NCBI GenBank assembly: GCA_023374045.1
Contig: CM041779.1
Location: 297,920,167 to 297,984,166, forward strand
Reading direction: 5' to 3'
Source: Limonium bicolor
Taxonomy: Eukaryota; Streptophyta; Magnoliopsida; Caryophyllales; Plumbaginaceae
DNA: 64,000 nucleotides
The notes under the pieces were generated by a model, which saw only the letters and a program-made list of their open reading frames with translations, was not told where the DNA came from and searched no databases. This document shows positions 18,570 through 29,001 of the stretch, piece by piece (the first letter of the stretch is position 1; each line of letters starts with the position of its first letter). The position numbers and the translations under genes are program-made.

Positions 18570-19290
18570 CAGCAACAAGTGCTCATTCTCTTCACACGGC
18601 AAGCAAGCAAAGAGCATTTTTGTATACTCCACTGTTCATTATCCTCACGGGTTGGCAAACAAGGAGTATACATGCTCCATTTCTCCATTCTCTTCGTGTG
18701 GCTAGAAAACAAGGAGCACACACTCTGTCCATCCTCTTCATGACGGTATCCTTGCAACCCAACTGGAAATCCAAGGAATATCTGCTTCGCTTCTGTTCAT
18801 TGCTCTTCATGACGGTATTTTGCAACCTCGCCTGCGAGACAAGCGACTGCTACATCTTGTATACAAAGACAACATACCTGCTCTGCGCCTCATCCATGTT
18901 CTTCATCCACTGGCGATTAAGGAACATACCTCCTTTATCATCTCCTCATTTCCTTCATTCTGGGTAATTTTGCAACCCACCTGGCAAAAAATGAACGAGC
19001 AGCTCTCCCATCTCTTCACCGACGAACATGGAATATACCTGCTCCTCCTCTTTGTTTCCTTTTTCCGCGGTAATTTTGCTACTCCTACTGCCGAACGAAG
19101 GAACATGCATCTTGCAATCCACATTCTACCTATCACCCGAACAAGGAATATACATATGCGTGCCTTAATCACTCTCCTGGCCAATAAGCAAGCATACAAA
19201 GAAGGTGCACGCTCCATCTCCCTGTGGGGCTATGACCATCGTAGTTCCACATCAAGCACAAACACCCTTACTTGACCCACTTGCGATTGC
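18570..19290 (+). repeat. Degenerate ~100-bp tandem array, segment 4
   Basis: This is the clearest part of the array: GACGGTATCCTTGCAACCC near 18743, GACGGTATTTTGCAACC near 18813, GGGTAATTTTGCAACCC near 18961 and GCGGTAATTTTGCTAC near 19069. Each is followed by CTGGCGAACAAGGAATATAC-like and CTGCTC-like blocks. Frames of 60-150 codons arise because stops are rare in this C-rich strand, but they share no reading frame across units. Confidence 0.65.
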
Positions 19291-19649
19291 TGGGAAGACA
19301 AGATCCAGCGACAGGAACAGAAGAAGAGCTACTGGCAAAAGCAGATGGAGTAGAAGGGAGGAACAAGCTCTGATTCGTCTTCATCCGCTAGATATTACCG
19401 ATCCATCCTGCTTCAAGGACATGTCACCACTTCCTCTGAGGGTACACACCTTTTACTTGAGCAATTTTGAGCCTCTTTCGATGTGCATGATGTGGATAAA
19501 TGTATGTAAATAGTGTGGGCATTCATCCGCGCTTTCTTTGTTTATCTAAATGCTTTTTTCCCTTTTTTTTCCTTTCAGTTAATCGTGAGTATGTTACGTT
19601 TTGATAAGTAACAACAGATCCGTTGCTAAAATAACGGTGGTAATAATAG
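19291..19649. other. Unassigned, end of the array block
   Basis: I see no gene. A purine-rich stretch (19300-19370) is followed by T-rich DNA near 19550-19580. It may be the untranslated end of whatever element carried the tandem array. Confidence 0.3.
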
Positions 19650-19652
19650 TTA

Positions 19653-19956
19653 GAGCATGATTATCAAACAACTCATTTTTAACTTCTTAACATTCTCTCA
19701 CATATTTCTCTTTCTTCCACTTTAAGAACCACCTCTAATTTTTAACAATATTAAAAAACTCACATATTAGTTTTTATTTTTTTCTCTTTATTGGAATAAT
19801 AATTGTTGTGGGGCAATATTTGGGTTCTTAAGAGTTCTTGTGGAAGAACCCTCTCTCGTGGGTTCTTAATCTCTCTCCTCCATCTTATTTCCACCTCATA
19901 TTTTTTATTTATTTTATTTAACTAAGAACCCTTAAGAACTATTGATCATCATAGTC
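19653..19956. mobile_element. Tourist-like (PIF/Harbinger) MITE
   Basis: The 304-bp element has imperfect terminal inverted repeats: GAGCATGATTATCAA at the left, and the right end reverse-complements to GACTATGATGATCAA. It is flanked by TTA (19650-19652 and 19957-19959), the usual PIF/Harbinger target duplication. Inside is a near-palindrome around 19825 with GGTTCTTAAGAG and GGAAGAACC. No transposase is encoded. Confidence 0.7.
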
Positions 19957-19959
19957 TTA

Positions 19960-20774
19960 GCAACTTAGTTGAGGATTTAGTAGTTAATTTATTTTGAGTT
20001 TAAGATTACTAGGTGTTTTATTCTGTATTTAGATTTTGTTCGACCACGAAAAGTATTTTTAAAAAAAAAAAGAAAAAGAAAAAAAAGGTTAATAAAAATA
20101 GACTAGCATCCATAACCAAATCTCACGAAAATACTCATTTGCCTAGAATAGTTTGATTACCGTAGAAAAAAATATTATTATTACGAGTTTTGCATTTAGG
20201 TTATGATCACATTGTTTGCTTACTTCTTTTAACTTAGATTCAGTTTGCTGATCTTATTAATTTTATAGCCTAACAAAATTCAAAAGAAGAAATAAAAAAG
20301 TGAATTGAACAGAAATAAGATAATGTGTTTGATAGTTTAGTTTAGGATTGATTTAATGCTTGGGTTTTTGACATTAGGCCTTAAACTTTTGGACTAATTA
20401 GAGTACCTATTGATTCTTCAATAGCAATGAAACAAAACCAAGCCTTTTAAGTTCGAATAGCAGTTGCTATCAATTTTGGACTGTTGTACATTATGTGGGT
20501 TTACTCTGTGAATTTATTCCTGCACTATTCACGTATATATTTTACATCTAACTTTGTTGCAATTTTAATTCATTTCTTTGCAAATCTGATTAATGCTAAG
20601 CCCTAGTTATTAGACTTTAGGACCAAGCCTTAGGATAGTGGGTGAACCCAGAAATTTAGGTGAGCTATGGTCCCACCAATAAATTGGTGACCCCTAAACC
20701 CAAATCACATCTTATTATATAATAATCACCTCAAAATCTAAATGTTTCAAGTGAAAATAAGCTTCAAAGTAAAA
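19960..20774. other. AT-rich DNA, nothing recognised
   Basis: No open frame of note, no domain motif and no repeat boundary were seen. An A-run lies at 20060-20085. Confidence 0.4.
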
Positions 20775-21190
20775 GCCCAATAAAAAAACATTCAATTCAA
20801 AATTCGTTCAATTCAAAACTCATTCCAACTCAAAATTCTTTCAATTCAAAACTCATTTCTATTCAAAATTCATTCAAATTCAATTCAATTCAAAATTCAT
20901 TCAATTTCAATCTCATTTCCAATTCAATAAAAATTCATTCAATTCCAAATCGACTCAAACTCATCTCAATTCCAATTCAAATCAAAGTTCATTCAATTCC
21001 AATTCAAATTCAAAATCAATTCAATTTCAATCCAACTCCAATTCAATTCCAAAATCAATTCAATTCCAATTCAATTTCAATCCAATTCTAATTTACATTC
21101 AATCTCAATTTCAATCCAATTCAATTCAAAATTCTTTTCATTCCCAATTCTATTCAACTTCATTTCAATCCCAAATAATTCCAAACGTCA
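20775..21190. repeat. Low-complexity TTCAATTC-rich tract
   Basis: About 400 bp are built from irregular ATTCAATTCAAAATTC-like words with no fixed period. It leads directly into the 26-bp minisatellite. Confidence 0.8.
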
Positions 21191-21235
21191 TAAATCTCAA
21201 ATTCCTTAAAACTTCAAACTCCTTGAAGTCAGCAT

Positions 21236-21500
21236 CTCAAATCTCTAAGTGTCTCAATAACTCAGTAGACTTGAATGTCTCAACAGCTCAATGTACTCGA
21301 CTATCTCAACAGCTCAGCAGACTCGAACGTCTCAGCAGCTTAACAGACTCGACCGTCTCAGCAGCTCAACTGAGTCGACCGTCTCAGCAGCTTGACAGAC
21401 TCGACCGTCTCAGCAGCTCAACAGACTCGACCATCTCAGCAGCTCAACAGACTTGACCGTCTCAACAGCTCATTAGACTCGAATGTCTCCGTATTTCAAC
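21236..21500. repeat. 26-bp minisatellite
   Basis: Eight to nine units follow GACTCGACCGTCTCAGCAGC plus TCAACA. The middle units are nearly identical and the outer ones diverged. 26 is not a multiple of three, so the open frame through it is meaningless. There are no spacers, so it is not a CRISPR array. Confidence 0.88.
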
Positions 21501-21616
21501 AGACTCAAACATCTCATTAGGATTCAAACATCTCGTAAAAACTCTCAAATCTCAAACAACATTCAAATATCTCCAAGCTCCATAAACATCAAAACTTCCA
21601 AAACCCAATTTTCTGA

Positions 21617-22047
21617 ACTACGTAAGGTCTGATCTCAACAGAGAATTGAGTACGTAGGCAACCCACACAGGGTGCGACCCCACATCAATCAAAATGCCAT
21701 TTTCACTCAGCCATCTCACCTCCAAACGACCCCGTATTGTCTCACTGACCCGGGTGTCTCGCAAACTTTGTTATCTCAATGATTCGAATATCTCACAGAC
21801 CAGAGCATCTCACAGACCCGAGCGTCTTACAGATCCGAATGTCTCACAGACTTCGACATCTCAAGGTTTTAAACGTCTCATAGACCCGAGCGTCTCACAG
21901 ACTACAACACCCCACACATCAAGCATTATTAAAAACACTCAAACATCAAAACTTCTAAAATCCCAAAAAAAGCCCTGAACTACGTAAGGTCTGATCTCAA
22001 CAGGGGGTTGAGTAGGTAGGCAGCTCATCTAGGGTGCGACCCCATTC
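21617..22047. repeat. ~355-bp duplication with ACTACGTAAGGTCTG blocks and a 17-bp minisatellite
   Basis: Blocks at 21614-21690 and 21972-22047 share TGAACTACGTAAGGTCTGAT, then TCAACAG, GTAGGCA and GGGTGCGACCCC. Between them are degenerate 16-18-bp units of the type AGCGTCTCACAGACCCG. Similar ACTACGTA-GTCTGAT...GTACGTAGGCA blocks are typical of LTRs of Tat/Ogre-type plant elements. Confidence 0.7.
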
Positions 22048-22049
22048 CA

Positions 22050-22785
22050 AACAAAAAACCCTTTTCCCCTTCTGAGGTGGCTCTTATATCTCTCAAAACA
22101 CTCAAACCTTCTTCGGTTCCCACAAACTTCGAACCATCAAACTCCAAGTCTTGTCCATTCACTTAACCTCAAACTTTTTTCAAATCTTCATTCTATACTC
22201 ATCCGAATTCATCTACCCTTTCATTTGGCGCTAGCTTGGCAGAAAAGATCGCCTCATCCACTCGTTTCCTCTCCTCCTGTCCTAATTCTATCCTTGGCTT
22301 TTAAATGAATCTCTTTAAATAAGGTTTTGAAAGAAGGTAATCCCGACAATTGGAGACCGAGGTTTCCTCGGGCACCAATCCGAAGTCGTGGTCATTGCCA
22401 CTTCTAAGGGGTGTAACCCAGTGCGAACCCACAACAGAATCTCTGATCTGACCAGATAAGTCCTATCCATAGGCAACAAACTCAGAGTCAACCAAAGGTT
22501 CTTAGAACCCTTCTCCTCCCTTCCTAGTTCCTTAGGTCAAACTAGGTGGCGACTCTAGTCAATTTCTGCCCTTAGGGCATAAGTCCGCGTGGAGCCCATT
22601 GAGAGCGGGTGTAGTGCTCACTTGCACTCCCTTATGCTTTCTGGGAAAGACGGACGATAGAGTAGGTATTTGAGGGCTGCCAAGATAACGGGTTTTCACC
22701 CTCCATAGAATGGCATTTTCTAAGATCTAGGCTTCTCAGCCAGACCATATTTAGATGGACCCCCCTCATACCGAAAAATCACCCT
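22050..22785 (+). mobile_element. Tat/Ogre-like LTR remnant
   Basis: No gene. The stretch contains GGAGACCGAGG, a GTGGCGACTCTAG block near 22548 and CTTTCTGGGAAAGACGG, which I associate with the R/U5 and primer-proximal part of Tat-lineage LTRs. Boundaries and family are inference only. Confidence 0.4.
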
Positions 22786-22837
22786 CCACAAGAAGTGCAA
22801 TAAACAACAAGCCACATATGAACAAACATAGTTCACA

Positions 22838-23433
22838 CACAGAAGATGCGAATACCATACGTATTAAGTATTATCTTGTTAACTCCGGTGTGAGTACAAG
22901 TAAAGAGAATTAGTGAAAATAATTAAAGAGACTTAAGGAATATATGAGATATGAGTCAGTATGAAACTACATGTGAGATAAGAATAAGATAACTCTATGA
23001 GATATCATTCGATATGAGTATGAGGAAGGAAATAGTAATGCTATGAGGTATAAGATGGTAAGAACTTGTATGAAACCGATATAGAACTTAGTAGGAGTTA
23101 AAGTCCTGAGGTAATTACTAAGAGATGAATTAGGAATGTTTGATGGACTGAGTCCACACCTTGGAGATGTATTGATTACGACTAGAAAGACTAAAAAGAT
23201 AGAAATTGGAAATGAGTGAATTACTGGATGTTTGAAATTGAAGTGGGAGGTGGGTGGAACTTGATTTTCTAGGGATCAAGGGAAACCAAACACAAATTGG
23301 GGTGGAAGGATAGTTCAACACTGATGCTGATCACATCAGGGTTGGATGATTCCTGAAACTCCCTACTAGTGGTCATGATTAAATCACGCTAAGGATAGAG
23401 GCGTTAGGATAAAACGGAATCGGAGTTGATTGT
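22838..23433 (+). mobile_element. 3' internal region of plus-strand Tekay-like element, part 1
   Basis: It matches 55983-56583 closely (same CAGAAGAT-CGAATACCATAC start, same TTAACTCCGGTGTGAG block). NA2 then interrupts it after ATTGT (23429-23433) and it resumes at 28997. No coding motif is visible. The left border coincides with that of the paralogue at 55983. Confidence 0.75.
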
Positions 23434-23786
23434 TGCAGACTGTATATCGTGAGTGGTTAGAACTGGAGTAATTAAAATAAAAGAAAAGAAATTAAAACTC
23501 AAAATAAATGTCGAGCTGCAAACAAATCCCGGTCGTGGTAGTATAGTAAAGTGTAAGCGACCGGATATCGAACCGTGGGACTAAGGGGAATTATTAAGTA
23601 CCTAAGCTTGTCACAAAAGGGGGGATTAATTGACTTGTTTTTTTGAAAAGTAAAATAGCAGATAAGATAACTGAGTGGAAATAAATTAAATGGAACTCCG
23701 GGTTCAGGTTTATATAATCTGATTAATTATGCTATCTCTACCGGTTTAATATAATAGTTTGGCAAGATTCCTGTTATTATCTTAAG

Positions 23787-23923
23787 GTCCGATGAAAACT
23801 CATAAGAACTCGTTTACCAGAAAGTGCAAGGTCCGATGAAAACTCAAGCAAGCACTAGTAAACGGCAATTACGTGTGAGGAATTTTATTCTTGCAACTGA
23901 GTACTAACTTGTCCGATGAAAAC
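23787..23923 (-). repeat. Three dispersed GTCCGATGAAAAC words in NA2 3' LTR
   Basis: Exact copies lie at 23787-23799, 23831-23843 and 23911-23923. The other LTR has them at 27804, 27848 and 27928 with the same spacing. In NA1 the same three places carry a different but mutually similar word (ACTAAATCATA type at 3461, 3507 and 3591). They are downstream of the TATA box, so transcribed. Confidence 0.85.
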
Positions 23924-24532
23924 AAGTTTCCTACAGTTTTACGGCTTAATTAACCTATTTGTTTGTCACCGATCAGATTAAAAACATATTTAGTAAGGCT
24001 TTTTAATAAATCGATGAAATTTATTAAAAAGGTGAGAGATAAACTTTAATTGTAACAAACTGTATTTATTTTAACCGTTAGAAATATAGATTACATAATT
24101 AAACAAATTACGGCTAAACCTTCGCTCGGAGTAAATCCTCTTGGCCCAACATAATTAAAAAGACAGAATAAGAAGTAAAAGAAATCATCTGGGAAAGATA
24201 ATTAATTCAGCTCCACTATCTTGACTGCTAATATTTGGGCAGAGGTTGGATAGAACAACGGTATGGAAATGGAATGTTTTTATGAAATGAGGTGTTGTAT
24301 GGAATTTATGTGGATAATATGTGGATGAGATGTATGATTTTTGGAGAGTTTTATGGTATTTTTATGGAGGAAAAATGGCATAAGTTTGGGGTGGAATGAG
24401 ATATGATTTAATGGAGGTTTATTTATAGTGAAAATGGGGTAGAATTGAAGGGGGTGTCGGTGTGAATTGGTAAATATATTATTTTACCAATTCACACCCA
24501 TCGACATGCTCTGTACGCTGTCAAAACAGACA

Positions 24533-24706
24533 TGTCCGGACCACCGTCTGAACCAGTGTGGTCCGGACCATGTCAATTTCCCTCTTATCTGGCGCGCTGG
24601 CATGTTGGTCCGGACAAGGTGATCCGGACACTGGTCCGGACCATGTCGATTTTGTACGGTTCTGCGCTGGAATGTATTGGTCCGGACCAGCTGATCCTGG
24701 ACCAAC
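24533..24706 (-). repeat. GGTCCGGACC word array in NA2 3' LTR
   Basis: Six or so copies of the palindrome TGGTCCGGACCA or its halves lie in AT-rich LTR DNA, about 240 bp from the LTR end. It sits at the same location as the GTCCGC/GACGTC array of NA1, upstream of the TATA box in element orientation. Confidence 0.88.
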
Positions 24707-24947
24707 TTCAATTGCCTCTAAAATGTTCATTTTAGCTCCGATTCGATCCCCGTCTGCGCCTATGCGTTCGTCTCTTCATGTACTTTGCTCCTAGCTTGGT
24801 TTTCCTCATGTTTAACCAATAAATTTATGAGATAATCAATAAAACATAACTAGAGGAAAACTAACCAAAATGGAGAAATGAGCAAGAAAAGTGCTAATAT
24901 AATATATGAAATACACCTATAAAACATGCTCATTTGGACACTTATCA

Positions 24948-26065
24948 CACCCCCACACTTATCTTTTTGCTTGTCCTCAAGCAAAACCATGTACCCAAGT
25001 AAGTAGGGAATGCTCAATACTAACAAATATTATTATGAAGGGTAGGATAAGGAGGTGAACACAATACACGATCTTTAAACTTTTTGAGGAGTGTGAAAAA
25101 TCAACTATTGGTGGCATATGTGTGCTCAGGGTAAAAATAAAATATAGAGTTTCGGGGTATGATCCAAGGTACTTCAATGCTTCTTTGTTTAGGTGACTCC
25201 GAGAACTTTTACCATGGCCAACTTCTCTCAAGAATGGGCATTGAGGAGAAAACAAAAGGAAAAATAGGTCCATGCATTTGTTTCACTTTTGCATAAGGGA
25301 TGAGAAGAAAAAAATGTAGGCATCACGCCTTTGTATTTAAGAACACTCAACTCTCTTTGTTGGTTACCAATGATGTCTCGCAAGTCCCTTATTTATTATA
25401 TATTTTTTTGTATTCTTTTTTTTAACAGAGAAGCACCCCTTAGCAATCCCTAAGAGAGAAGACAGAAAGAAACCCTGAGCAATAAAGTCCAACCATTGCA
25501 GATTATTTGGTCACACCGCATAAGAAAAATGCTCCTCAAAAGTAATCAAATGAAAAATTTTAAATTTGTACCATTTATCCCACAATTCATAATAGTATTT
25601 GTTTTTAAAGAGAACAACCTACATTAGCAGGGTACATAATTTTAATTTTTGAACAAATGCAAGAAAAGCAGAGAGATTTAAACATTTTAAGCACAAAAAT
25701 GCCCTGAAAAGGGTTCTTCCCCCACACTTAAGCTCAAGCAATGCCTTCATCGCGTAGATGGAATTAAATTAACAGGGCATGCAATTAATAAAGGAAAGAG
25801 TGTACTCCCCAAATTTCGTAGAGTGTGTAGAGCTCCCCCACACTTGAGTGCAGCTGTGGAATGACATGAAATGTACCTATAAAGAATATTCTACACAGCC
25901 AGAAGAACTCAAGTAAAACCTGCATTTTATTATAACATATAAAAGGGAAATATAGTACAAAAAAGAAAACAACATTAAATTAAAGGAAAGACAAAAGATA
26001 GATAGTGGGTTGCCTCCCACCAAGCTGCCCGGGTTTAACGTCTCTAGCTAGACTCATGTTCTTTA
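24948..26065 (-). other. NA2 polypurine tract and non-coding region downstream of the ORF
   Basis: It starts with the purine tract (minus AGTGTGGGGGTG) and is conserved with NA1 4795-5996, including repeated CCCCCACACTT blocks near 25711 and 25836. No gene is seen. Confidence 0.65.
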
Positions 26066-26761
26066 TTATCCCGGATCATAAATGAATGTTGACAATGGTA
26101 GTACCGGGAACAGGAAATTGGCAATATGTAGGACCGAACCACTTGGATCAAAACAAAGAATTACGACAATAATTACAGTAGGAAAAGACAAACTCCACAA
26201 AACCTGGTTTTGAAGGAGGTGTTGGCTGCCATTAATATTGTATTGAAAACCGGGTGATGGTTGTAGTGCTTCCTCAAATTGGAGAATGAAGACATCCTCC
26301 TTCTGTAGGTGAGGCTCATAGAAAGAACGCTGATCGATATCATCTTCAGAGAAAATTGATTCTTCGAAGGTGATAGTGGCGTTTTGTTTGGATATCTTGG
26401 CGGGAGGTGATGGCAATTCATCTGTAGTGGGGTGTTCTACCTCATGAATTGTTTCGCTCTTTGGTTGTTGCTCTTGTTGAGCGATTCTCTCCAGGTAGTC
26501 TGGTTGATCCTCTAACCAGAGTTGCTCTTGGAATATGAGACAATACTCAAAATCATGATCTCGCCCACATACCGAGCAATATATGTCCTGTGAGTAGCAT
26601 GATTCTTGATCGAACTCCTCTTCAATTTGCTGTTGGATTCGATTCCGCCACATTTCTTCAACTTTGGGACAAAAATTGAACTCGTGAGGTCCCCTACAAT
26701 ACGAGCAATATATATCTTGGGAATAAAAGGATTCCCATATGAATTGCTCCTCACTTGCCAT
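26066..26761 (-). CDS. Zinc-knuckle ORF of NA2 (Gag-like, 231 codons)
   Basis: This is the only sizeable intact frame of NA2, starting with Met about 670 bases inside the primer site. It carries two knuckles with the same unusual spacing, C19-x2-C22-x3-H26-x4-C31 and C62-x2-C65-x3-H69-x4-C74, each after a YSQDIYC repeat, so it arose by internal duplication. Next is a Gln/Glu-rich stretch (75-113), an acidic region with DDIDQRSFYEPHLQ (about 138-151), and a hydrophobic tail from about 185. The family resemblance is to Athila-like Gag zinc knuckles. The protein is far shorter than a full Gag and lacks a recognisable capsid domain. The probable role is binding the element's own RNA; this is inference. 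The hydrophobic tail is unexplained. Confidence 0.65.
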   Translation of the reverse strand: MASEEQFIWESFYSQDIYCSYCRGPHEFNFCPKVEEMWRNRIQQQIEEEFDQESCYSQDIYCSVCGRDHDFEYCLIFQEQLWLEDQPDYLERIAQQEQQPKSETIHEVEHPTTDELPSPPAKISKQNATITFEESIFSEDDIDQRSFYEPHLQKEDVFILQFEEALQPSPGFQYNINGSQHLLQNQVLWSLSFPTVIIVVILCFDPSGSVLHIANFLFPVLPLSTFIYDPG

Positions 26762-27429
26762 TATTAGTTAGAAATAATAAAAACTAAGAAAAAAATGAAC
26801 TAATAAAAACAAAATAATAATAATTGACAACCAAAACCATTGCCATTTTTTTAAACAAAATAAACTAAAACAAATAAATAAATAAAAAATAAAAAAGAAA
26901 AGCTAATAAATAACAAAATAAATTAAACAACTGAAAAATAACTATAAGAAAATAATTAAGTAGTAAATAGAAAATGGAAACTATAAAATAAAATAAAAAG
27001 TAAGGGGTAAAATAAATATAGAAAGAAATAACGAGGGGGAATTAAACAGATAAACAGAAATAATTAGAAAATTAAGAACTATTTTTTTATTGACTGAAAT
27101 TTAAATGACAGAATTTAAATGTTAGGAATTAGAGGACAGAAATTTAATGTTAGTAGTTAGAGACAGAAAATTAAAATGTTAGAAGTTAATTTACTGAAAT
27201 TTAAAGGACAATGGAAATTAAATGACTGAAAAATAAATGATAATAAAATAAAGAGCTGAAATTAAATGTCAGAAATTAGATGTCAGAAGTTAGATGTCCG
27301 AAATTAGATGTCCGAAATTAGATGTCCGAAATTAGAAGTCAAAATTAAACAAACAACAAAATAATATAAATAGAATATTATAATATAACAGGTGAATTAT
27401 CCGGGGCTTAGGGACTAGAATAAATCAAG
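26762..27429 (-). repeat. NA2 leader: A-rich DNA with a 14-bp tandem word
   Basis: Units of the type ATTAGATGTCCGAA are perfect at 27286-27335 and grade leftwards into ATTAGATGTCAGAA and AAATGACAGAA. The rest is A/T-rich without ORFs. The GTCCG core also appears in this element's LTR words. Confidence 0.7.
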
Positions 27430-27447
27430 TCCCCGGCAACGGCGCCA
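27430..27447 (-). other. Primer binding site for tRNA-Asp, NA2
   Basis: The minus strand reads TGGCGCCGTTGCCGGGGA, three bases inside the 5' LTR, identical to NA1. Confidence 0.88.
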
Positions 27448-27450
27448 TTT

Positions 27451-28996
27451 TGCAGACTGTATATCGTGAGTGGTTATAACTGGAGTAATTAAAATAAAAG
27501 AAAAGAAATTAAAACTCAAAATAAACGTCGGGCTGCAAACAAATCCCGGTCGTGGTAGTATAGTAAAGTGTAAGCGATCGGATATCGAACCGTGGGACTA
27601 AGGGGAATTATTAAGTACCTAAGCTTGTCACAAAAGGGGGGATTAATTGACTTGTTTTTTTGAAAAGTAAAATAGTAGATAAGATAACTGAGTGGAAATA
27701 AATTAAATGGAACTCCGGGTTCAGGTTTATATAATCTGATTAATTATGCTATCTCTACCGGTTTAATATAATAGTTTGGCAAGATTCCTGTTATTATCTT
27801 AAGGTCCGATGAAAACTCATAAGAACTCGTTTACCAGAAAGTGCAAGGTCCGATGAAAACTCAAGCAAGCACTAGTAAACGGCAATTACGTGTGAGGAAT
27901 TTTATTCTTGCAACTGAGTACTAACTTGTCCGATGAAAACAAGTTTCCTACAGTTTTACGGCTTAATTAACCTATCTGTTTGTCACCGATCAGATTAAAA
28001 ACATATTTAGTAAGGCTTTTTAATAAATCGATGAAATTTATTAAAAAGGTGAGAGATAAACTTTAATTGTAACAAACTGTATTTATTTTAACCGGTAGAA
28101 ATATAGATTACATAATTAAACAAATTACGGCTAAACCTTCGCCCGGAGTAAATCCTCTTAGCCCAACATAATTAAAAAGACAGAATAAGAAGTAAAAGAA
28201 ATCATCTGGGAAAGATAATTAATTCAGCTCCCATCTTGACTGCTAATATTTGGGCAGAGGTTGGATAGAACAACGGTATGGAAATGGAATGTTTTTATGA
28301 AATGAGGTGTTGTATGAAATTTATGTGGATAATATGTGGATGAGATGTATGATTTTTGGAGAGATTTATGGTATTTTTATGGAGGAAAAATGGCATAAGT
28401 TTGGGGTGGAATGAGATATGATTTAATGGAGGTTTGGAGGTGTATTTATAGTGAAAATGGGGTAGAATTGAAGGGGGTGTCGGTGTGAATTGGTAAATAT
28501 ATTATTTTACCAATTCACACCCATCGACATGCTCTGTACGCTGTCAAAACAGACATGTCCGGACCACCGTATGAACGGACCACCGTCTGAACTAGTGTGG
28601 TCCGGACCATGTCGATTTCCCTCTTATCTGGCGCGCTGGCATGTTGGTCCGGACCAGGTGATCCGGACACTGGTCCGGACCATGTCGATTTTGTACGGTT
28701 CTGCGCTGGAATGTATTGGTCCGGACCAGCTGATCCGGACACTGGTCCGGACCAACTTCAATTGCCTCTAAAATGTTCGTTTTAGCTCCGATTCGATCCC
28801 CGTCTGCGCCTATGCGTTCGTCTCTTCGTGTACTTTGCTCCTAGCTTGGTTTTCCTCATGTTTAACCAAAAATTTGTGAGATAATCAATAAAACATAACT
28901 AGAGGAAAACTAACCAAAATGGAGAAATGAGCAAGAAAAGTGCTAATATAATATATGAAATACACCTATAAAACATGCTCATTTGGACACTTATCA
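27451..28996 (-). mobile_element. 5' LTR of NA2
   Basis: From TGCAGACTGTATATC to GGACACTTATCA, then the duplication ATTGT. TATA at 28444-28450 (minus). It differs from the 3' LTR by extra word copies in the array and scattered bases. Confidence 0.92.
28556..28756 (-). repeat. GGTCCGGACC word array in NA2 5' LTR
   Basis: About eight palindromic words. Compared with 24533-24706 it has an extra GGACCACCGT unit near 28577 and a complete GATCCGGACACTGGTCCGG segment near 28732 that the other LTR lacks, so the array changes copy number within one element's lifetime. Confidence 0.88.
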
Positions 28997-29001
28997 ATTG
29001 T

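Larger units (their letters stand above)
23434..24947 (-). mobile_element. 3' LTR of NA2
   Basis: From TGCAGACTGTATATC to GGACACTTATCA. It contains a hairpin stem at 23529-23564, the triple GTCCGATGAAAAC word (23787, 23831, 23911), TATA (minus TATAAAT, 24421-24427) and the GGTCCGGACC array. It is 32 bp shorter than the other LTR, mainly through missing word copies in the array. Confidence 0.92.
23434..28996 (-). mobile_element. Non-autonomous LTR retrotransposon NA2
   Basis: The element is 5.56 kb with target duplication ATTGT (23429-23433 and 28997-29001). The paralogous site at 56579-56583 lacks the insertion and reads ATTGTATTTTCAAATAG, which proves both boundaries. LTRs are 1514 bp (left, 3') and 1546 bp (right, 5'). 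It shares LTR ends, tRNA-Asp primer site, polypurine tract, downstream internal region and zinc-knuckle ORF with NA1, but the U3 word array and three leader words are different. It encodes no enzymes. Confidence 0.95.

Noticed and set aside
21223..21978. Ser/Gln-rich frames and a CRISPR-like look of the 26-bp repeat
   Set aside because: Repeats are contiguous with no unique spacers, and 26 bp is not a codon multiple. This is plant minisatellite DNA.
24484..24794. Frames in several registers over the GGTCCGGACC array (also 28490-28785)
   Set aside because: A palindromic repeat opens frames on both strands; no start context and no domain.
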